Assembly: GCF_036345915.1 (NCBI RefSeq)
Contig: NZ_CP107785.1
Coordinates: 4,278,001 to 4,342,000 of the forward strand
Direction: 5' to 3'
DNA from: Nocardia sp. NBC_00565
Lineage (GTDB): Bacteria > Actinomycetota > Actinomycetes > Mycobacteriales > Mycobacteriaceae
Length of the DNA stretch: 64,000 bases
The notes beneath the pieces were generated by a model, which saw only the letters and a list, made by a program, of their open reading frames with translations, made no database searches and was not told the DNA's origin. Both the position numbers and the translations under genes were made by a program. Positions 42,947-51,738 of this stretch are shown here, piece after piece. Numbering within the stretch: position 1 is the stretch's first letter; the number at the start of each line of letters is the position of its first letter.

Positions 42947-42996
42947 GCATTACCCGAAACACCTGAAAACCGAGCAATGAAACGAGGATTCGCCGA

Positions 42997-43536
42997 ATGA
43001 GCATTGAGACCCTGAAGAACTCCCTTCCCGAGTACGCAAAGGACCTCAAGCTCAATCTGTCGTCCATCGCACGCACCACCGTGCTGAACGAGCAGCAGCT
43101 GTGGGGCACCCTGCTGGCGTCGGCGGCCGCGACCCGGTCGGCGACGACGCTGCGCGAGATCGCCGAGGAGGCCGCGGACAACCTGTCGGCCGAGGCCTAC
43201 AACGCCGCCCTCGGCGCCGCCTCGATCATGGGCATGAACAATGTGTTCTACCGTGGCAAGGCTTTTCTCGAAGGTCGCTACGACGATCTGCGCGCCGGTC
43301 TGCGGATGAACATCATCGGCAACCCGGGCGTCGACAAGGCCGATTTCGAGCTGTGGTCGTTCGCGGTGTCGTCGATCAACGGCTGCGCGCACTGCCTGGA
43401 GGCGCACGAGAAGACCCTGCGCGATGCGGGCGTCTCGCGTGAGGTGATCTTCGAGTCGCTGCGTGCGGCCGCGATCGTCGCCGGCGTCGGCCAAGCCGTG
43501 CAGTCCACCGAGGCGCTGGCCACCGCGGCGGTCTGA
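42997..43536 (+). CDS. ahpD: alkyl hydroperoxide reductase AhpD
   Basis: This is a 179-residue carboxymuconolactone-decarboxylase-fold protein. The catalytic CxxC pair is Cys130-Cys133 ([16 protein letters not shown]), with Glu118 and His137 in the proton relay as known for M. tuberculosis AhpD. It reduces AhpC with electrons from the lipoamide of dihydrolipoamide succinyltransferase/Lpd. It is the second gene of the ahpC operon, closed by the hairpin at 43553-43583. Confidence 0.95.
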   Translation: MSIETLKNSLPEYAKDLKLNLSSIARTTVLNEQQLWGTLLASAAATRSATTLREIAEEAADNLSAEAYNAALGAASIMGMNNVFYRGKAFLEGRYDDLRAGLRMNIIGNPGVDKADFELWSFAVSSINGCAHCLEAHEKTLRDAGVSREVIFESLRAAAIVAGVGQAVQSTEALATAAV

Positions 43537-43552
43537 CCTCGTACGATCGCGC

Positions 43553-43583
43553 AACGGCCCCGTCCTCAAAGGACGGGGCCGTT
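43553..43583 (+). terminator. 14-bp stem terminator after ahpD
   Basis: Positions 43553-43566 and 43570-43583 pair perfectly around a three-base loop and are followed by GTCTTTCC, giving a typical intrinsic terminator 16 bases after the ahpD stop. Confidence 0.8.
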
Positions 43584-43668
43584 GTCTTTCCGCGTCGACC
43601 GGCACATGTCAGGGCGGCTCGTTAGCCTGTCCACGATACGCACCTCGTGAACAAGGGAGAACGGGCCG

Positions 43669-44169
43669 ATGGCTGTCCGCACGCCACCGACCGATGAGGA
43701 CGTCTGGGTGGTACCCAGTGCCTGGTGGTCGAAAACCGATCCGTTCCGCGGGCACTGCCCCGTGGCCAGGGTCGCCGTGAATGTTGCTGCGGCACAGGCA
43801 ATCTCCAATAAACTGGCGCGGTCGGCGGAGCGGATCCGGGCGATCCTGGGCCACCCCGGCTCGCACCGGGTGCTCGCCCAGCGTGGCGCGCAGTACCTGT
43901 CCCGTCCCGGCACCGATCCGGTCGGCGCGGCCGTCTGCGCCGCGATCGGCATGGACGCGAAGCTGTTGGATGCCGACGCCCTCGGCCGCTACTACGACAA
44001 CCATGCGGATCTGGCCGATTATCTCGTCGCCACCCACGGCCTCGGGTTCGCCGTGTCGACCGTGGCCGCGCTCACCGGCCGGTTGCGACGACTCCCGCCG
44101 AGCTGGTTCCGGCGATTCTGCGCGACCCGCCATGGCAGCGACCGCGGCCGGAGCCGACGACCGGCGTAA
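43669..44169 (+). CDS. DUF4132-type protein, 5' fragment before a frameshift
   Basis: This is a 166-residue reading frame with a good start (GGGAGA before ATG). Its N-terminal part (WVVPSAWWSKTDPFRGHCP, RILGHPGSHRVLA-like repeats, LVATHGLGFAVSTVAALTG) resembles the beginning of large DUF4132/WGR-type proteins of actinobacteria. After about 44095 the frame changes to Arg-rich nonsense ending at 44169, while a different frame continues with DUF4132-like sequence. The two open frames (43669-44169 and 44178-45077) therefore look like one gene with a one-base shift. A sequencing error is possible. Confidence 0.65.
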   Translation: MAVRTPPTDEDVWVVPSAWWSKTDPFRGHCPVARVAVNVAAAQAISNKLARSAERIRAILGHPGSHRVLAQRGAQYLSRPGTDPVGAAVCAAIGMDAKLLDADALGRYYDNHADLADYLVATHGLGFAVSTVAALTGRLRRLPPSWFRRFCATRHGSDRGRSRRPA

Positions 44170-44177
44170 CGCTCGAA

Positions 44178-45077
44178 GTGCCTGCGGACGTGCGCGTTTC
44201 GTGGCACGCGGGCGAGCGGGAGAGGTGGCTCGGCAGCGTCGCAACGCTGTCCACGGACGAGGTGCGTCTGCGACTGGGGCGCGTCTCGCCCGGCAGCGAC
44301 ACGATCAGCGAATGGGTAATGACCGCACTCGCCCAGGTCGAGCTCGCACGAGCGGAGGTGTACCTGCGCACCAGCCACGTCAGCTCGCTGGTCTGGTCCG
44401 CCGATCCACTGCTCGGACTCACAGCCGCGCACGGTGCCGCGGTTCACGATCTGGTCGTCGACGCGGCCGTGCGGCAGCCGCGCCATCACGCCCCGGCGAT
44501 CGCCCCATTCGAAAGTCCGGCCGTCGCCGCACTGGTCGCCGGCTGGCTGCGGCTGCGCTCACGCCGCCGCATCGCCCTGGACTGGCTGCACCGTCATCCC
44601 GACTATGCCGCCACCGCGTTGATCCCGGGTGCGATCGGCAAGGCGCGCAAGGCAAGACGCACGCACGCCGCTGCCTTGCGCACGCACGCCGCACTCGGCC
44701 ACACCGAGGCCATTCTCGCGGCCGCGGCCGCCTACCACGCGACCGCCGCCGTGCGGGAGCTGCTCGATACCGATCCCGCCGAGATCGTGCCCCCGCGGAT
44801 TGCCCCGCTGCCGCAATGGTTGTCGATTCCCGAGCTGCCGCCGATCGTGCTGGCCGGCGGACATCGGCTGCCGCACGACGCGGTCGCCAATCTCGTGACG
44901 CTGATGATGATGTCGGAACCCGGTGTCCCGCACGCCGCACTGGCGCGAGTCGGCGAGCACTGCGACACAACGACGCTGGCTGCCGCAGCCGCTGCGATCT
45001 TCGACCAGGACGGCTCCAGCCCCGCAGCGTCGTGCGACTTGGCGACGCGATCGCCCCGGAAGGAAATTAGGACATAA
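44178..45077 (+). CDS. DUF4132-type protein, 3' fragment (frameshifted, truncated)
   Basis: This is a 299-residue reading frame. Its frame is already open from about 44100, where it reads PAELVPAILRDPPWQRPRP, matching what should follow the upstream fragment. The body has HEAT-like helical repeats (ALIPGAIGKARKARRTHAAAL) and ends with LPPIVLAGGHRLPHDAVANLVTLM, a region that in full-length relatives is followed by several hundred residues of the DUF4132 domain. Here it stops soon after with an unrelated tail. The gene therefore seems damaged twice, and is probably not functional. ATG 44178 may serve as a start only in the broken state. Confidence 0.6.
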   Translation: MPADVRVSWHAGERERWLGSVATLSTDEVRLRLGRVSPGSDTISEWVMTALAQVELARAEVYLRTSHVSSLVWSADPLLGLTAAHGAAVHDLVVDAAVRQPRHHAPAIAPFESPAVAALVAGWLRLRSRRRIALDWLHRHPDYAATALIPGAIGKARKARRTHAAALRTHAALGHTEAILAAAAAYHATAAVRELLDTDPAEIVPPRIAPLPQWLSIPELPPIVLAGGHRLPHDAVANLVTLMMMSEPGVPHAALARVGEHCDTTTLAAAAAAIFDQDGSSPAASCDLATRSPRKEIRT

Positions 45078-45172
45078 CAGGCAAATTGGCATACTGAACG
45101 CCGATTGGTCCCAGACACATATTCGCCGAGGGATTCTGGGACCACTGTTCAAGTGCCGGTAGGCTCGCGATC

Positions 45173-45874
45173 ATGGGTACACAAGGTGAACCGGAGGCCA
45201 CGGGAACGCGGGTCGAGGTCGTGCGCGTATTCACGGACCCGGCCGGGCTGGGTGGCAACGAGCTCGGCATCGCTCGCGCGGGCGATGTCGCCGACGTGGA
45301 CCACCAGGCGCTGGCGGCGAAGGCGGGCTTCAGCGAGACCGTAGTGGTCGAGGATCCCGTCGACGAGATCGCCAAGGTACGGATCTACACCCCCGTGGTC
45401 GAGCTGCCCTTCGCCGGACACCCCTCGGTCGGGACCGCGTGGTGGTTCGCCGAGCAGGGCACACCGGTCAAGGTGCTGCAGGTGGCGGCGGGCCCGGTCG
45501 CCGTCGAGCTGAACGACGGCCTCACCTGGATCAAGGCGCGCGGTGAATGGGCGCCGGAGTTCACCTTTCACCAGGTCGGCGACGTCAACACGCTGGCGAA
45601 TCTGCGGCCCGACGACTTCGACGAGGGCAAGCACTACCTGTGGACCTGGACCGACGAGCACCGCGGCGCACTGCGCTCCCGGATGTTCGCCCCGTCCATG
45701 GGCATCGCCGAGGACGAAGCCACCGGCGCCGCCGCGGTCGCGCTCACCGCCCTCCTGCGGCGCGGCCTGGTCATCACCCAGGGCAAGGGCTCACAGATCT
45801 TCACCGAATGGGATTCCGACGGTTGGGTCCGCCTGGGCGGTCGAGTCGCCGCCGATTCCGTCATCGAACTATAG
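45173..45874 (+). CDS. PhzF family epimerase/isomerase-like protein
   Basis: This is a 233-residue PhzF-fold protein. The N-terminus VEVVRVFTDPAGLGGNELGIA, the catalytic-type Glu in AGFSETVVVE, the substrate loop VELPFAGHPSVGTAWWF and DEATGAAAVALTALL near the end are all characteristic. Most members are 260-300 residues, so this one is compact, with a shorter middle. PhzF itself isomerises a dihydroxyanthranilate in phenazine synthesis, but no other phenazine genes are present, so the function here is unknown. Confidence 0.87.
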   Translation: MGTQGEPEATGTRVEVVRVFTDPAGLGGNELGIARAGDVADVDHQALAAKAGFSETVVVEDPVDEIAKVRIYTPVVELPFAGHPSVGTAWWFAEQGTPVKVLQVAAGPVAVELNDGLTWIKARGEWAPEFTFHQVGDVNTLANLRPDDFDEGKHYLWTWTDEHRGALRSRMFAPSMGIAEDEATGAAAVALTALLRRGLVITQGKGSQIFTEWDSDGWVRLGGRVAADSVIEL

Positions 45875-45919
45875 GCCCGAATTGCCCGATACGGCCGATT
45901 CATCCGATTGCGTGCGGCG

Positions 45920-46657
45920 TCAGCCGGATACGGCCGCGATCAGCATGTAGGCGGTGCCCAGATCCATCACGAGCTGGGGCACGAGTGCCGAGGACAGCGC
46001 TCGGCCGACGAGGGAACCGGCCGCCATCGAATCCGCCGGAGTTCGCACGCCGATCGGATGTCCGAGCCAACGCTGACCGCGCCCGGTACTCGCCGCGATG
46101 ATCAAGGCGAACGCATCCGTGGCGAACACGGCGGCCAGGAGCAGTGCTGGTCCATGAGTGGGGCCGCCGGAATGCCCGCCCGCATTGTGCCCGGACATCG
46201 CGTACAGCATCGCGGTCGCGACCACGATGTGATATCCGAGCGCGACCATCTGATCGACCGGGAGCGCGCGATGCGCATTGCGCCACTCCAGGATTCGATC
46301 CATCAGCAAAGCGGCGAAGACGACGAGCATCGCGATCAGCACCCCGCGTAACGCCACCGGATCCGCGCCCGCCGGAAAGACCAGCATCGCGAGCATCACC
46401 AAACACATGATCAGATGCGCGGCGTCGGATTCGTGACAGGCCGCTCGCACCGAATTCGCCTGCGGCCGAGCAGGGACCACATGTCGGGCGACGTCCGCGA
46501 CCGGCCGCCCGATCACATCACCCTCCCCCGCCGTTCGCCGCACCGCTGCGCCCCCGGCCGGTGCCGCCAACCGCCCGAGCACCACCGCGGACGCGAACAG
46601 AAACGCCACCACCACCAACCACCGCAAACCGGCGTACTCCCGCACGAACTCCGCCAC
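45920..46657 (-). CDS. DUF5134 membrane protein
   Basis: This is a membrane protein of about 246 residues with five to six hydrophobic segments (LRWLVVVAFLFASAVVLGRL, AAHLIMCLVMLAMLVFP, LRGVLIAMLVVFAALLMDRIL, LGYHIVVATAMLYAMSGH). A His-rich loop follows (SGHNAGGHSGGPTHGPALLLA), as in the DUF5134 family, where histidines may bind a metal such as copper. The start GTG 46657 has GGAGG eight bases upstream; the longer frame upstream adds a Cys-rich tail of doubtful value. It is convergent with phzF. Confidence 0.78.
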   Translation of the reverse strand: MAEFVREYAGLRWLVVVAFLFASAVVLGRLAAPAGGAAVRRTAGEGDVIGRPVADVARHVVPARPQANSVRAACHESDAAHLIMCLVMLAMLVFPAGADPVALRGVLIAMLVVFAALLMDRILEWRNAHRALPVDQMVALGYHIVVATAMLYAMSGHNAGGHSGGPTHGPALLLAAVFATDAFALIIAASTGRGQRWLGHPIGVRTPADSMAAGSLVGRALSSALVPQLVMDLGTAYMLIAAVSG

Positions 46658-46891
46658 ACCCACCACCTCCGAACGCGGTGCTATCCAGCATCCATGCTCG
46701 CATCCGCCACGTCCACCGAACCCGCTTTCCCGCACCCGAAATCGCGTGCTGCCCAGGATGTCCGGGTATCAGCTCAGCACGCCGGGGTGGTGGCGGTCGA
46801 TACTGCCGACCGGGTGGTTCCGTACCGCCGTGCCTGATCCGGTGCAGTTGCGCCATACGATGCGACGGATGCTGCGGAGCAGGTAGTTCTG

Positions 46892-48532
46892 CTACGCCGG
46901 AAGCTCCCGCAGGACGCGCTTGAGCACTTTACCGGTGGGATTGCGCGGGAGTTCCTCGACGAACAACACATCACGCGGCACCTTGAAGCGGGCCAGATGG
47001 GTCTTCACATGCTCGCGCACCTCGTCCTCGGTGAACGAATATCCTTCGCGGACAACGACTACCGCACGCAGCCGCTGCCCGTATCGGTCGTCGCGGACAC
47101 CGAACGCGCTGACCTCCTCGACCGCCGGGTGCGCGGCGAGCAGTTCCTCGACCTCGCCGGGAAAGACGTTCTCGCCGCCGGAGACGATCATGTCGTCGTC
47201 GCGTCCGTCGATGAAAAGCCGTCCGGCACTGTCGAAGTGGCCGACATCGCCGGTGCACATCAAGCGCCCGATGCGTGCCTTGTCGCCGCCACCGGTGTAT
47301 CCCTCGAACTGATAGCTGTTGCCGACAAAAATGCGTCCTGTCGCGCCGGGGCGCACCGCACGGTCGTTCTCGTCGAATATCTTCACCGTGGTGCCCGACA
47401 CCGGGGAGCCGACGCAGCCCGGTTCGACGGCCAGGTCGGCCGGGGTGGCGATGGTCGCGTAAGCCACCTCCGTGGAGCCGTACATGTTGTAGACCACCGG
47501 GCCGAATGCCTCGGTCACCCGGACGCACAGATCGGCGCCGAGCTGGGCCCCGGCGACGAAGATGACGCGCAACCGCGAGAGATCCCGTCCGACAAATGCT
47601 TCCGGCCCGGCGTCGACGAGCCGCTGCAGCATCACCGGCACCGCGATCATGGCGGTGGCGCCGTGGCGGTCCAGACTGTCCAGCACCGCCCGCGGATCGA
47701 AGCGTCGTCGGATCACCAGTGTGGACCCGAATCCGACCGCGAGGACGGCGTGCGCGAAACCGAGCGTATGGAACAGCGGCGCCGGGCATTCGGTGATCTC
47801 GCGGGCCCGCATCGGCACCTTGCCGAGGACGGCGCCCAGCGGCGCCAGCGAGGTCGGCTCGCTGCGCGGCGCGCCCTTCGGGGTGCCGGTCGTACCGCTG
47901 GTCAGCAGGATGACGCGGGCGGTGGTGCGCGGCTTGCGCGGTGGCGTGCGCGCGGCGCCCGCGATGAGATTGTCCAGGGTATCGACCCCCGGCTTTTCGG
48001 CCCAGGCGCGGTAGCGGCCGCGCTTGGGTGTGAAATCGCCGAGCATGCCTGCGTATTCATCGTCGAACACGAGCAGATCGACACCCTCGCGGGTGACCAC
48101 CTCGCGTAGCTGCGGTCCGGCGAAATCGGTGTTGAGCAAGACGATGCGGGCACCGCATTTCGCGGCGGCGAAGACGGCGTAGTGGAAGCCGCGATGGTTG
48201 CGCGCCAGGATCGCCACGCCTTCCCCATCGCGCAGACCCCGGGCCCGCCAGGCGTTCGCGAGCGCGGTGCTGTGCTCGTCGAGCTCCCGGAAGCTGACGC
48301 GACCGAGTTCGTCGATGATGGCGGCGCGATCGCGATAGCGCAGGGCGGCAACGGTTGTCAGCCCGCCGAGCAGTCCCGACCGCAGCACCGCCGCACCCAT
48401 CCGAGCGATCCGATCCGGGCGCTCCGGCGTCGCGAGCCCGGCCCGCACCGTCAGCGCGGCGTAGTAGGTCTCATCGGCGGCGCGGCGCGCCGCGATTGTG
48501 GTCAGGTACCCAACTCTGTTGGCAAACTTCAT
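46892..48532 (-). CDS. acyl-CoA synthetase (FadD family)
   Basis: This is a 546-residue ANL-superfamily adenylating enzyme. Motifs: the P-loop-like ILLTSGTTGTPKGAPR (A3), NMYGSTEVAYATIATP (A5), the hinge region TGDVGHFDSAGRLFIDGRDDDMI (A7-A8), and the catalytic Lys near the end in PRNPTGKVLKRVLREL (A10). It activates a fatty or aromatic acid with ATP and CoA. The N-terminal 80 residues (RVGYLTTIAARRAADETYYAALT) are typical of the FadD2/FadD12 group. ATG 48532 was chosen; an open frame runs to 48712 but is Arg-rich. A short SDR remnant lies upstream in the same direction. Confidence 0.88.
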   Translation of the reverse strand: MKFANRVGYLTTIAARRAADETYYAALTVRAGLATPERPDRIARMGAAVLRSGLLGGLTTVAALRYRDRAAIIDELGRVSFRELDEHSTALANAWRARGLRDGEGVAILARNHRGFHYAVFAAAKCGARIVLLNTDFAGPQLREVVTREGVDLLVFDDEYAGMLGDFTPKRGRYRAWAEKPGVDTLDNLIAGAARTPPRKPRTTARVILLTSGTTGTPKGAPRSEPTSLAPLGAVLGKVPMRAREITECPAPLFHTLGFAHAVLAVGFGSTLVIRRRFDPRAVLDSLDRHGATAMIAVPVMLQRLVDAGPEAFVGRDLSRLRVIFVAGAQLGADLCVRVTEAFGPVVYNMYGSTEVAYATIATPADLAVEPGCVGSPVSGTTVKIFDENDRAVRPGATGRIFVGNSYQFEGYTGGGDKARIGRLMCTGDVGHFDSAGRLFIDGRDDDMIVSGGENVFPGEVEELLAAHPAVEEVSAFGVRDDRYGQRLRAVVVVREGYSFTEDEVREHVKTHLARFKVPRDVLFVEELPRNPTGKVLKRVLRELPA

Positions 48533-48599
48533 GATTCGATCCCCACGTTGTCCGCCCACACGTCTGTCCGCTCCGATCCGTCGCACTTGTCGTACTGAA

Positions 48600-48821
48600 T
48601 TATGCTTGCGCCGCACCGATTGCACCGCCTGCGGCAGTGTCGGACCGGCTGCCTCGGACCTCCTCGACGAGCACACGGCCGATCCCGCTGGTCGCACCGG
48701 TGATGACCACATAGCAGCCCGCGCCTCGATCGGCCGGCAACGGCACCCAGGCCCGGGGGCCGAGGTGCGGCTCGATCAGCGTGTTGTCCGCGTACTGCGC
48801 GGACGTCTCGAATGTCGACAT
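48600..48821 (-). pseudogene. SDR gene remnant
   Basis: This is a 73-residue frame. It reads normally through an N-terminal leader (MSTFETSAQYADNTLIEPH) and the SDR cofactor motif VVITGATSGIGRVLVEEV, then ends in unrelated Gly/Ala-rich residues and a stop. The NNAG, catalytic and substrate parts of an SDR are absent. It is best explained as the 5' end of a deleted SDR gene, directly upstream of fadD; a genuine short protein cannot be excluded. Confidence 0.5.
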
Positions 48822-48946
48822 CGTTGTCCACCTAAGGTGAGGGCGAGTGCCCTCAGAGTAAGGCGTGCCGAGCCAGTTCGTCGAGGGGCGACCCAGACAG
48901 CTGGGGTCGCGATGCGCGCGCTCATCGGCCGGTCCATGATGGACGG

Positions 48947-49456
48947 ATGTCCAGCGATGTCGATGTGCAGCTGCCGAGCCATACCGAACCGCGCCCTGGA
49001 TTGCGGATCATTGTCGATGATCTGTCCGGTCCCGAGGTCGCGGCCCTGCTCACCCAGCATCTGGCCGAGATGCACGACAACTCGCCTGCCTGCAGCGTGC
49101 ATGCCCTCGACCTCGATGCGCTGCGCGGCCCGGAGGTCACCTTCTGGAGCGCTTGGGAGGATGGCGAACTCGCCGGCTGTGCCGCGCTCAAGGAACTCGC
49201 CCCCGCCCACGGTGAGATCAAGTCGATGCGCACCGCCACCCATCGCACCGGGCGCGGCATCGCCTCGGTGCTGCTGAACCACCTCACAGCCGAGGCAGGC
49301 GCGCGCGGGTACCAGCGGCTCAGCCTGGAGACCGGAACCGCCGACTACTTCGCCCCCGCGCAACGGCTCTACGCCCGCCACGGTTTCGAGCTCTGCGCAC
49401 CGTTCGCCGACTATGTCGAGGATCCATACAGCGTCTTCATGACCCGCGTGCTCTGA
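48947..49456 (+). CDS. GNAT family N-acetyltransferase
   Basis: This is a 169-residue acetyltransferase. The acetyl-CoA-binding segment is THRTGRGIASVLLNHLTAEAG (Q/RxxGxG/A variant RTGRGI), preceded by GEIKSMRTA and followed by YQRLSLETGTADYFAPAQRLY and the typical HGFELCAPFADY end. Similar proteins of this subgroup (PAT/GNAT with the SxETG motif) acetylate small molecules or peptides. The substrate is unknown. It is a single gene, with the T7SS-like operon converging on it. Confidence 0.88.
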   Translation: MSSDVDVQLPSHTEPRPGLRIIVDDLSGPEVAALLTQHLAEMHDNSPACSVHALDLDALRGPEVTFWSAWEDGELAGCAALKELAPAHGEIKSMRTATHRTGRGIASVLLNHLTAEAGARGYQRLSLETGTADYFAPAQRLYARHGFELCAPFADYVEDPYSVFMTRVL

Positions 49457-49463
49457 GCCCGCA

Positions 49464-50447
49464 TCAGGCCGCGTTGATCGCGGTGATCAGCGTCCGATTG
49501 CCGGCCGTCCGGGTCGTGACGATCTGGGTGAAGGTCTGCGGTTGCTCGCCGGGACGCTGCTGGGTGAGCCGGACTTCCCAATGCGCCTCGCCCACATCGC
49601 TGCCCGCACGGGTGATCTGCACGCAGTACAGGGTGCCCACGGGTACCTGGTTGATGCCGCGCTGGATCTGGTCGGCGGCGGGCACATTCGCGTCATTGGC
49701 GACGACCCCGCGCGCCGCGAACCCGGAACGCTGCACGTAATAGGCGCGTTCGAAGGCGAGGATCGCCGAGGGCCCATCGCTGGTGCCACCCGGATCGGTG
49801 CCGGAGATGACATCGCCGGTGCGCCGCTGTTCACAGCCCGGGGTCGCGACCGCCGACGGTTGATCGCCGGGTGCGGTGGTGCCCGGGGTGCGCCCCGCGG
49901 TGCCCGGAGTGGCGGCCGGTGTCGTCGCGGCGGCGGGTCGCTTCTGTTCACCGGACCCGCCGAAGACGAACATCACCACCGAAACCACCGCAAGCACCAC
50001 ACCGAGCACGATCAGCACCGCGACCACCCGGTTGCCGCCATTCGACTGCTGCGACTCACGACGCCGCGCCGGATGGCGCAGCGCCGGACCCGGATTGCCG
50101 CCGGACCGGTCGATGATGGTGGGCACCACGGAACTGGTCTCGTCGAGCGGACCGGATTCGGTCTCGGCCGCCCGAGTCGGCGTCCGGGCCTGCGCCTCCG
50201 GTGGCGGTTCGACGGGACGGCGCGGTTCGAGCCACTCCTGCCAATCCCCGGACGGCGCGGCGCGGCGCGGCGGCGCGGGTTGGTCGGGCACGTCGACCGT
50301 CGGCGTCCGTCGCTGGCCCGAGCCGCGGCGCGGGTTCACGCGGCGGCGCCGCTTCGGTGTCGCCGCTTCGGGCCGGACCATGGGCAGCCCGGTGTCGAAC
50401 GGATTGCCCTGGTTCCGACTCGGGGAGCCGGAATCAGAGCTCGTCAT
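49464..50447 (-). CDS. membrane-anchored protein of T7SS-like operon (DUF8176-like)
   Basis: This is a 327-residue protein. Residues 1-138 are Pro/Arg-rich and presumably cytoplasmic and disordered. A single membrane helix follows (about 139-163; VVAVLIVLGVVLAVVSVVMFVF), then a Thr/Pro-rich linker and an extracytoplasmic domain of about 120 residues (SAILAFERAYYVQRSGFAARG ... VGTLYCVQITRAG). This layout is known from nocardial DUF8176 proteins encoded beside ESX substrates. It overlaps the gene before it by 14 bases. It could be an accessory or receptor for the secreted partners; no function is proven. Confidence 0.75.
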   Translation of the reverse strand: MTSSDSGSPSRNQGNPFDTGLPMVRPEAATPKRRRRVNPRRGSGQRRTPTVDVPDQPAPPRRAAPSGDWQEWLEPRRPVEPPPEAQARTPTRAAETESGPLDETSSVVPTIIDRSGGNPGPALRHPARRRESQQSNGGNRVVAVLIVLGVVLAVVSVVMFVFGGSGEQKRPAAATTPAATPGTAGRTPGTTAPGDQPSAVATPGCEQRRTGDVISGTDPGGTSDGPSAILAFERAYYVQRSGFAARGVVANDANVPAADQIQRGINQVPVGTLYCVQITRAGSDVGEAHWEVRLTQQRPGEQPQTFTQIVTTRTAGNRTLITAINAA

Positions 50448-51738
50448 CGTCGAATTCGCCGATCACCGCCGGCGGCACGGTCGCCAGCACAGTTGGCACG
50501 GTGACGCCGAGTTGACCGTCGCGCGGTCGGCGATCCTCATCCGATTGCTGCGGCGGCGGCATCGCCATACCACCGGTGGTACCCGGCTGATGCGTCGGTT
50601 CCGGGGCGGACGGTCGCGACGACGGCGCATCCGCGTCGGCGGCCGGGGCTTGGGGCGCCGGGGTCGGCGCGGGCGCCGGTCTCGTCGCGGTGGATCCGCT
50701 CTGGCCGGGATTCAGCGAACCGGTCCCGATATTGGGGGCGGGCTTGGACGACTGACCCGATCCGCCGCCGAAGTCGATCACATTCGACGGCTTGTTCGAC
50801 GCCGAGTCGGCGCCGGTGGTCGAATTCGTGGTGCTGCCGGGATGGATCAGTTCGGGAATCGCCTTGTCGATCACCTTGTCCGCGGACGCGGCCACGGTGT
50901 CCATGGCATGTGTGCCGACTTCGGCGATCTTGTCGATGAGGTGGGTGCCGATATTGACCCCGGCATCGATGGCCGCGGTGCCGACCGATACGCCCGCGCT
51001 GATCAGCTGCTGCTGCAACTGGAGTTGGGCCGCCTGGACCGGGTCCAGTGGCGTCGTTGTCGTCACCCCGGTGGTCGTGGTGCCGAGCGTGCCGTCCGTC
51101 GTACCCGGCACGACCGTTTGCTGGGTGGTGCCGACGCCCTGCGGTGTGGTGACGGTGAGCGGACCCATCGCGTCCAGCCGCCCGGTGTGGCCATCCATTT
51201 CCGACTGCGCGGTGCTGACCGCGGTGACGGCGTCGCGCAGCGCCCGGGTCGCCCGCGCGATCACGGCGTCGGTATCCGATGACGCGCTCGCGGTGCTCAG
51301 GATCTGCTTGGCGTCACGGCGGAAGTCCGCGATGATCTGGTCCACCTTCTGCGCGGCTCGCGCACTGGTGGCATGGGCGTCGCCGAGCACCGACAGATAC
51401 TCGGGTCCGCGATCGGAGATATCGCCGATCTGGGTCTGGGTGGTGCGCAACGCCGGAACGGCATCGTCGGCGGCGCGCGAGGTCCAGGTCGATTCGAGTG
51501 CGTGCAGGCCGTCGCGGTGCGGGCCCTCGGTATCGGCGACCTGTGTGGACGCGGCGGACAACGCGTCGACCACGGACTGGTTCGGGGTCGCGACACCGCT
51601 GCCGAGCGAGGCGCGCAACTGCTGCAACGGCTCAACCAGCGCGGCCACGATCGGCGGATCCACATTCGGGTCGATGGGCGTGGTGACCGGGGTTTCGGCC
51701 GTATTGTTCGCGGGCCGCCGCCGCAAGAGTCGCCTCAT
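50434..51738 (-). CDS. large helical T7SS substrate-like protein
   Basis: This is a 434-residue protein. After a basic start (MRRLLRRR), residues 20-190 are predicted to be long helices with a W-x-x turn-like segment (LESTWTSRAADDAV), similar to WXG100/PPE or EspB-type proteins. A Thr-rich stretch and a helical middle (LISAGVSVGTAAIDAGVNIG) follow, and then a Pro/Ala/Ser-rich low-complexity tail of about 120 residues. No catalytic motif is seen. Its start overlaps the stop of the EspC-like gene (ATGA) and its end overlaps the membrane protein gene, so all three are translated together. Confidence 0.7.
   Translation of the reverse strand: MRRLLRRRPANNTAETPVTTPIDPNVDPPIVAALVEPLQQLRASLGSGVATPNQSVVDALSAASTQVADTEGPHRDGLHALESTWTSRAADDAVPALRTTQTQIGDISDRGPEYLSVLGDAHATSARAAQKVDQIIADFRRDAKQILSTASASSDTDAVIARATRALRDAVTAVSTAQSEMDGHTGRLDAMGPLTVTTPQGVGTTQQTVVPGTTDGTLGTTTTGVTTTTPLDPVQAAQLQLQQQLISAGVSVGTAAIDAGVNIGTHLIDKIAEVGTHAMDTVAASADKVIDKAIPELIHPGSTTNSTTGADSASNKPSNVIDFGGGSGQSSKPAPNIGTGSLNPGQSGSTATRPAPAPTPAPQAPAADADAPSSRPSAPEPTHQPGTTGGMAMPPPQQSDEDRRPRDGQLGVTVPTVLATVPPAVIGEFDDDEL

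Noticed and set aside
43781-45070. 429-residue rightward frame over the DUF4132-type fragments
   Set aside because: Arg/Ser-rich out-of-frame translation of the same region, without domain similarity.
45173-45874. Phenazine biosynthesis
   Set aside because: Only a PhzF-fold protein is present and no other phz gene; the family is widespread with other roles.
49876-51282. 468-residue rightward frame opposite the T7SS-like operon
   Set aside because: Gly/Arg-rich shadow of two genes on the - strand that have overlapping starts and stops and clear helical or membrane features.
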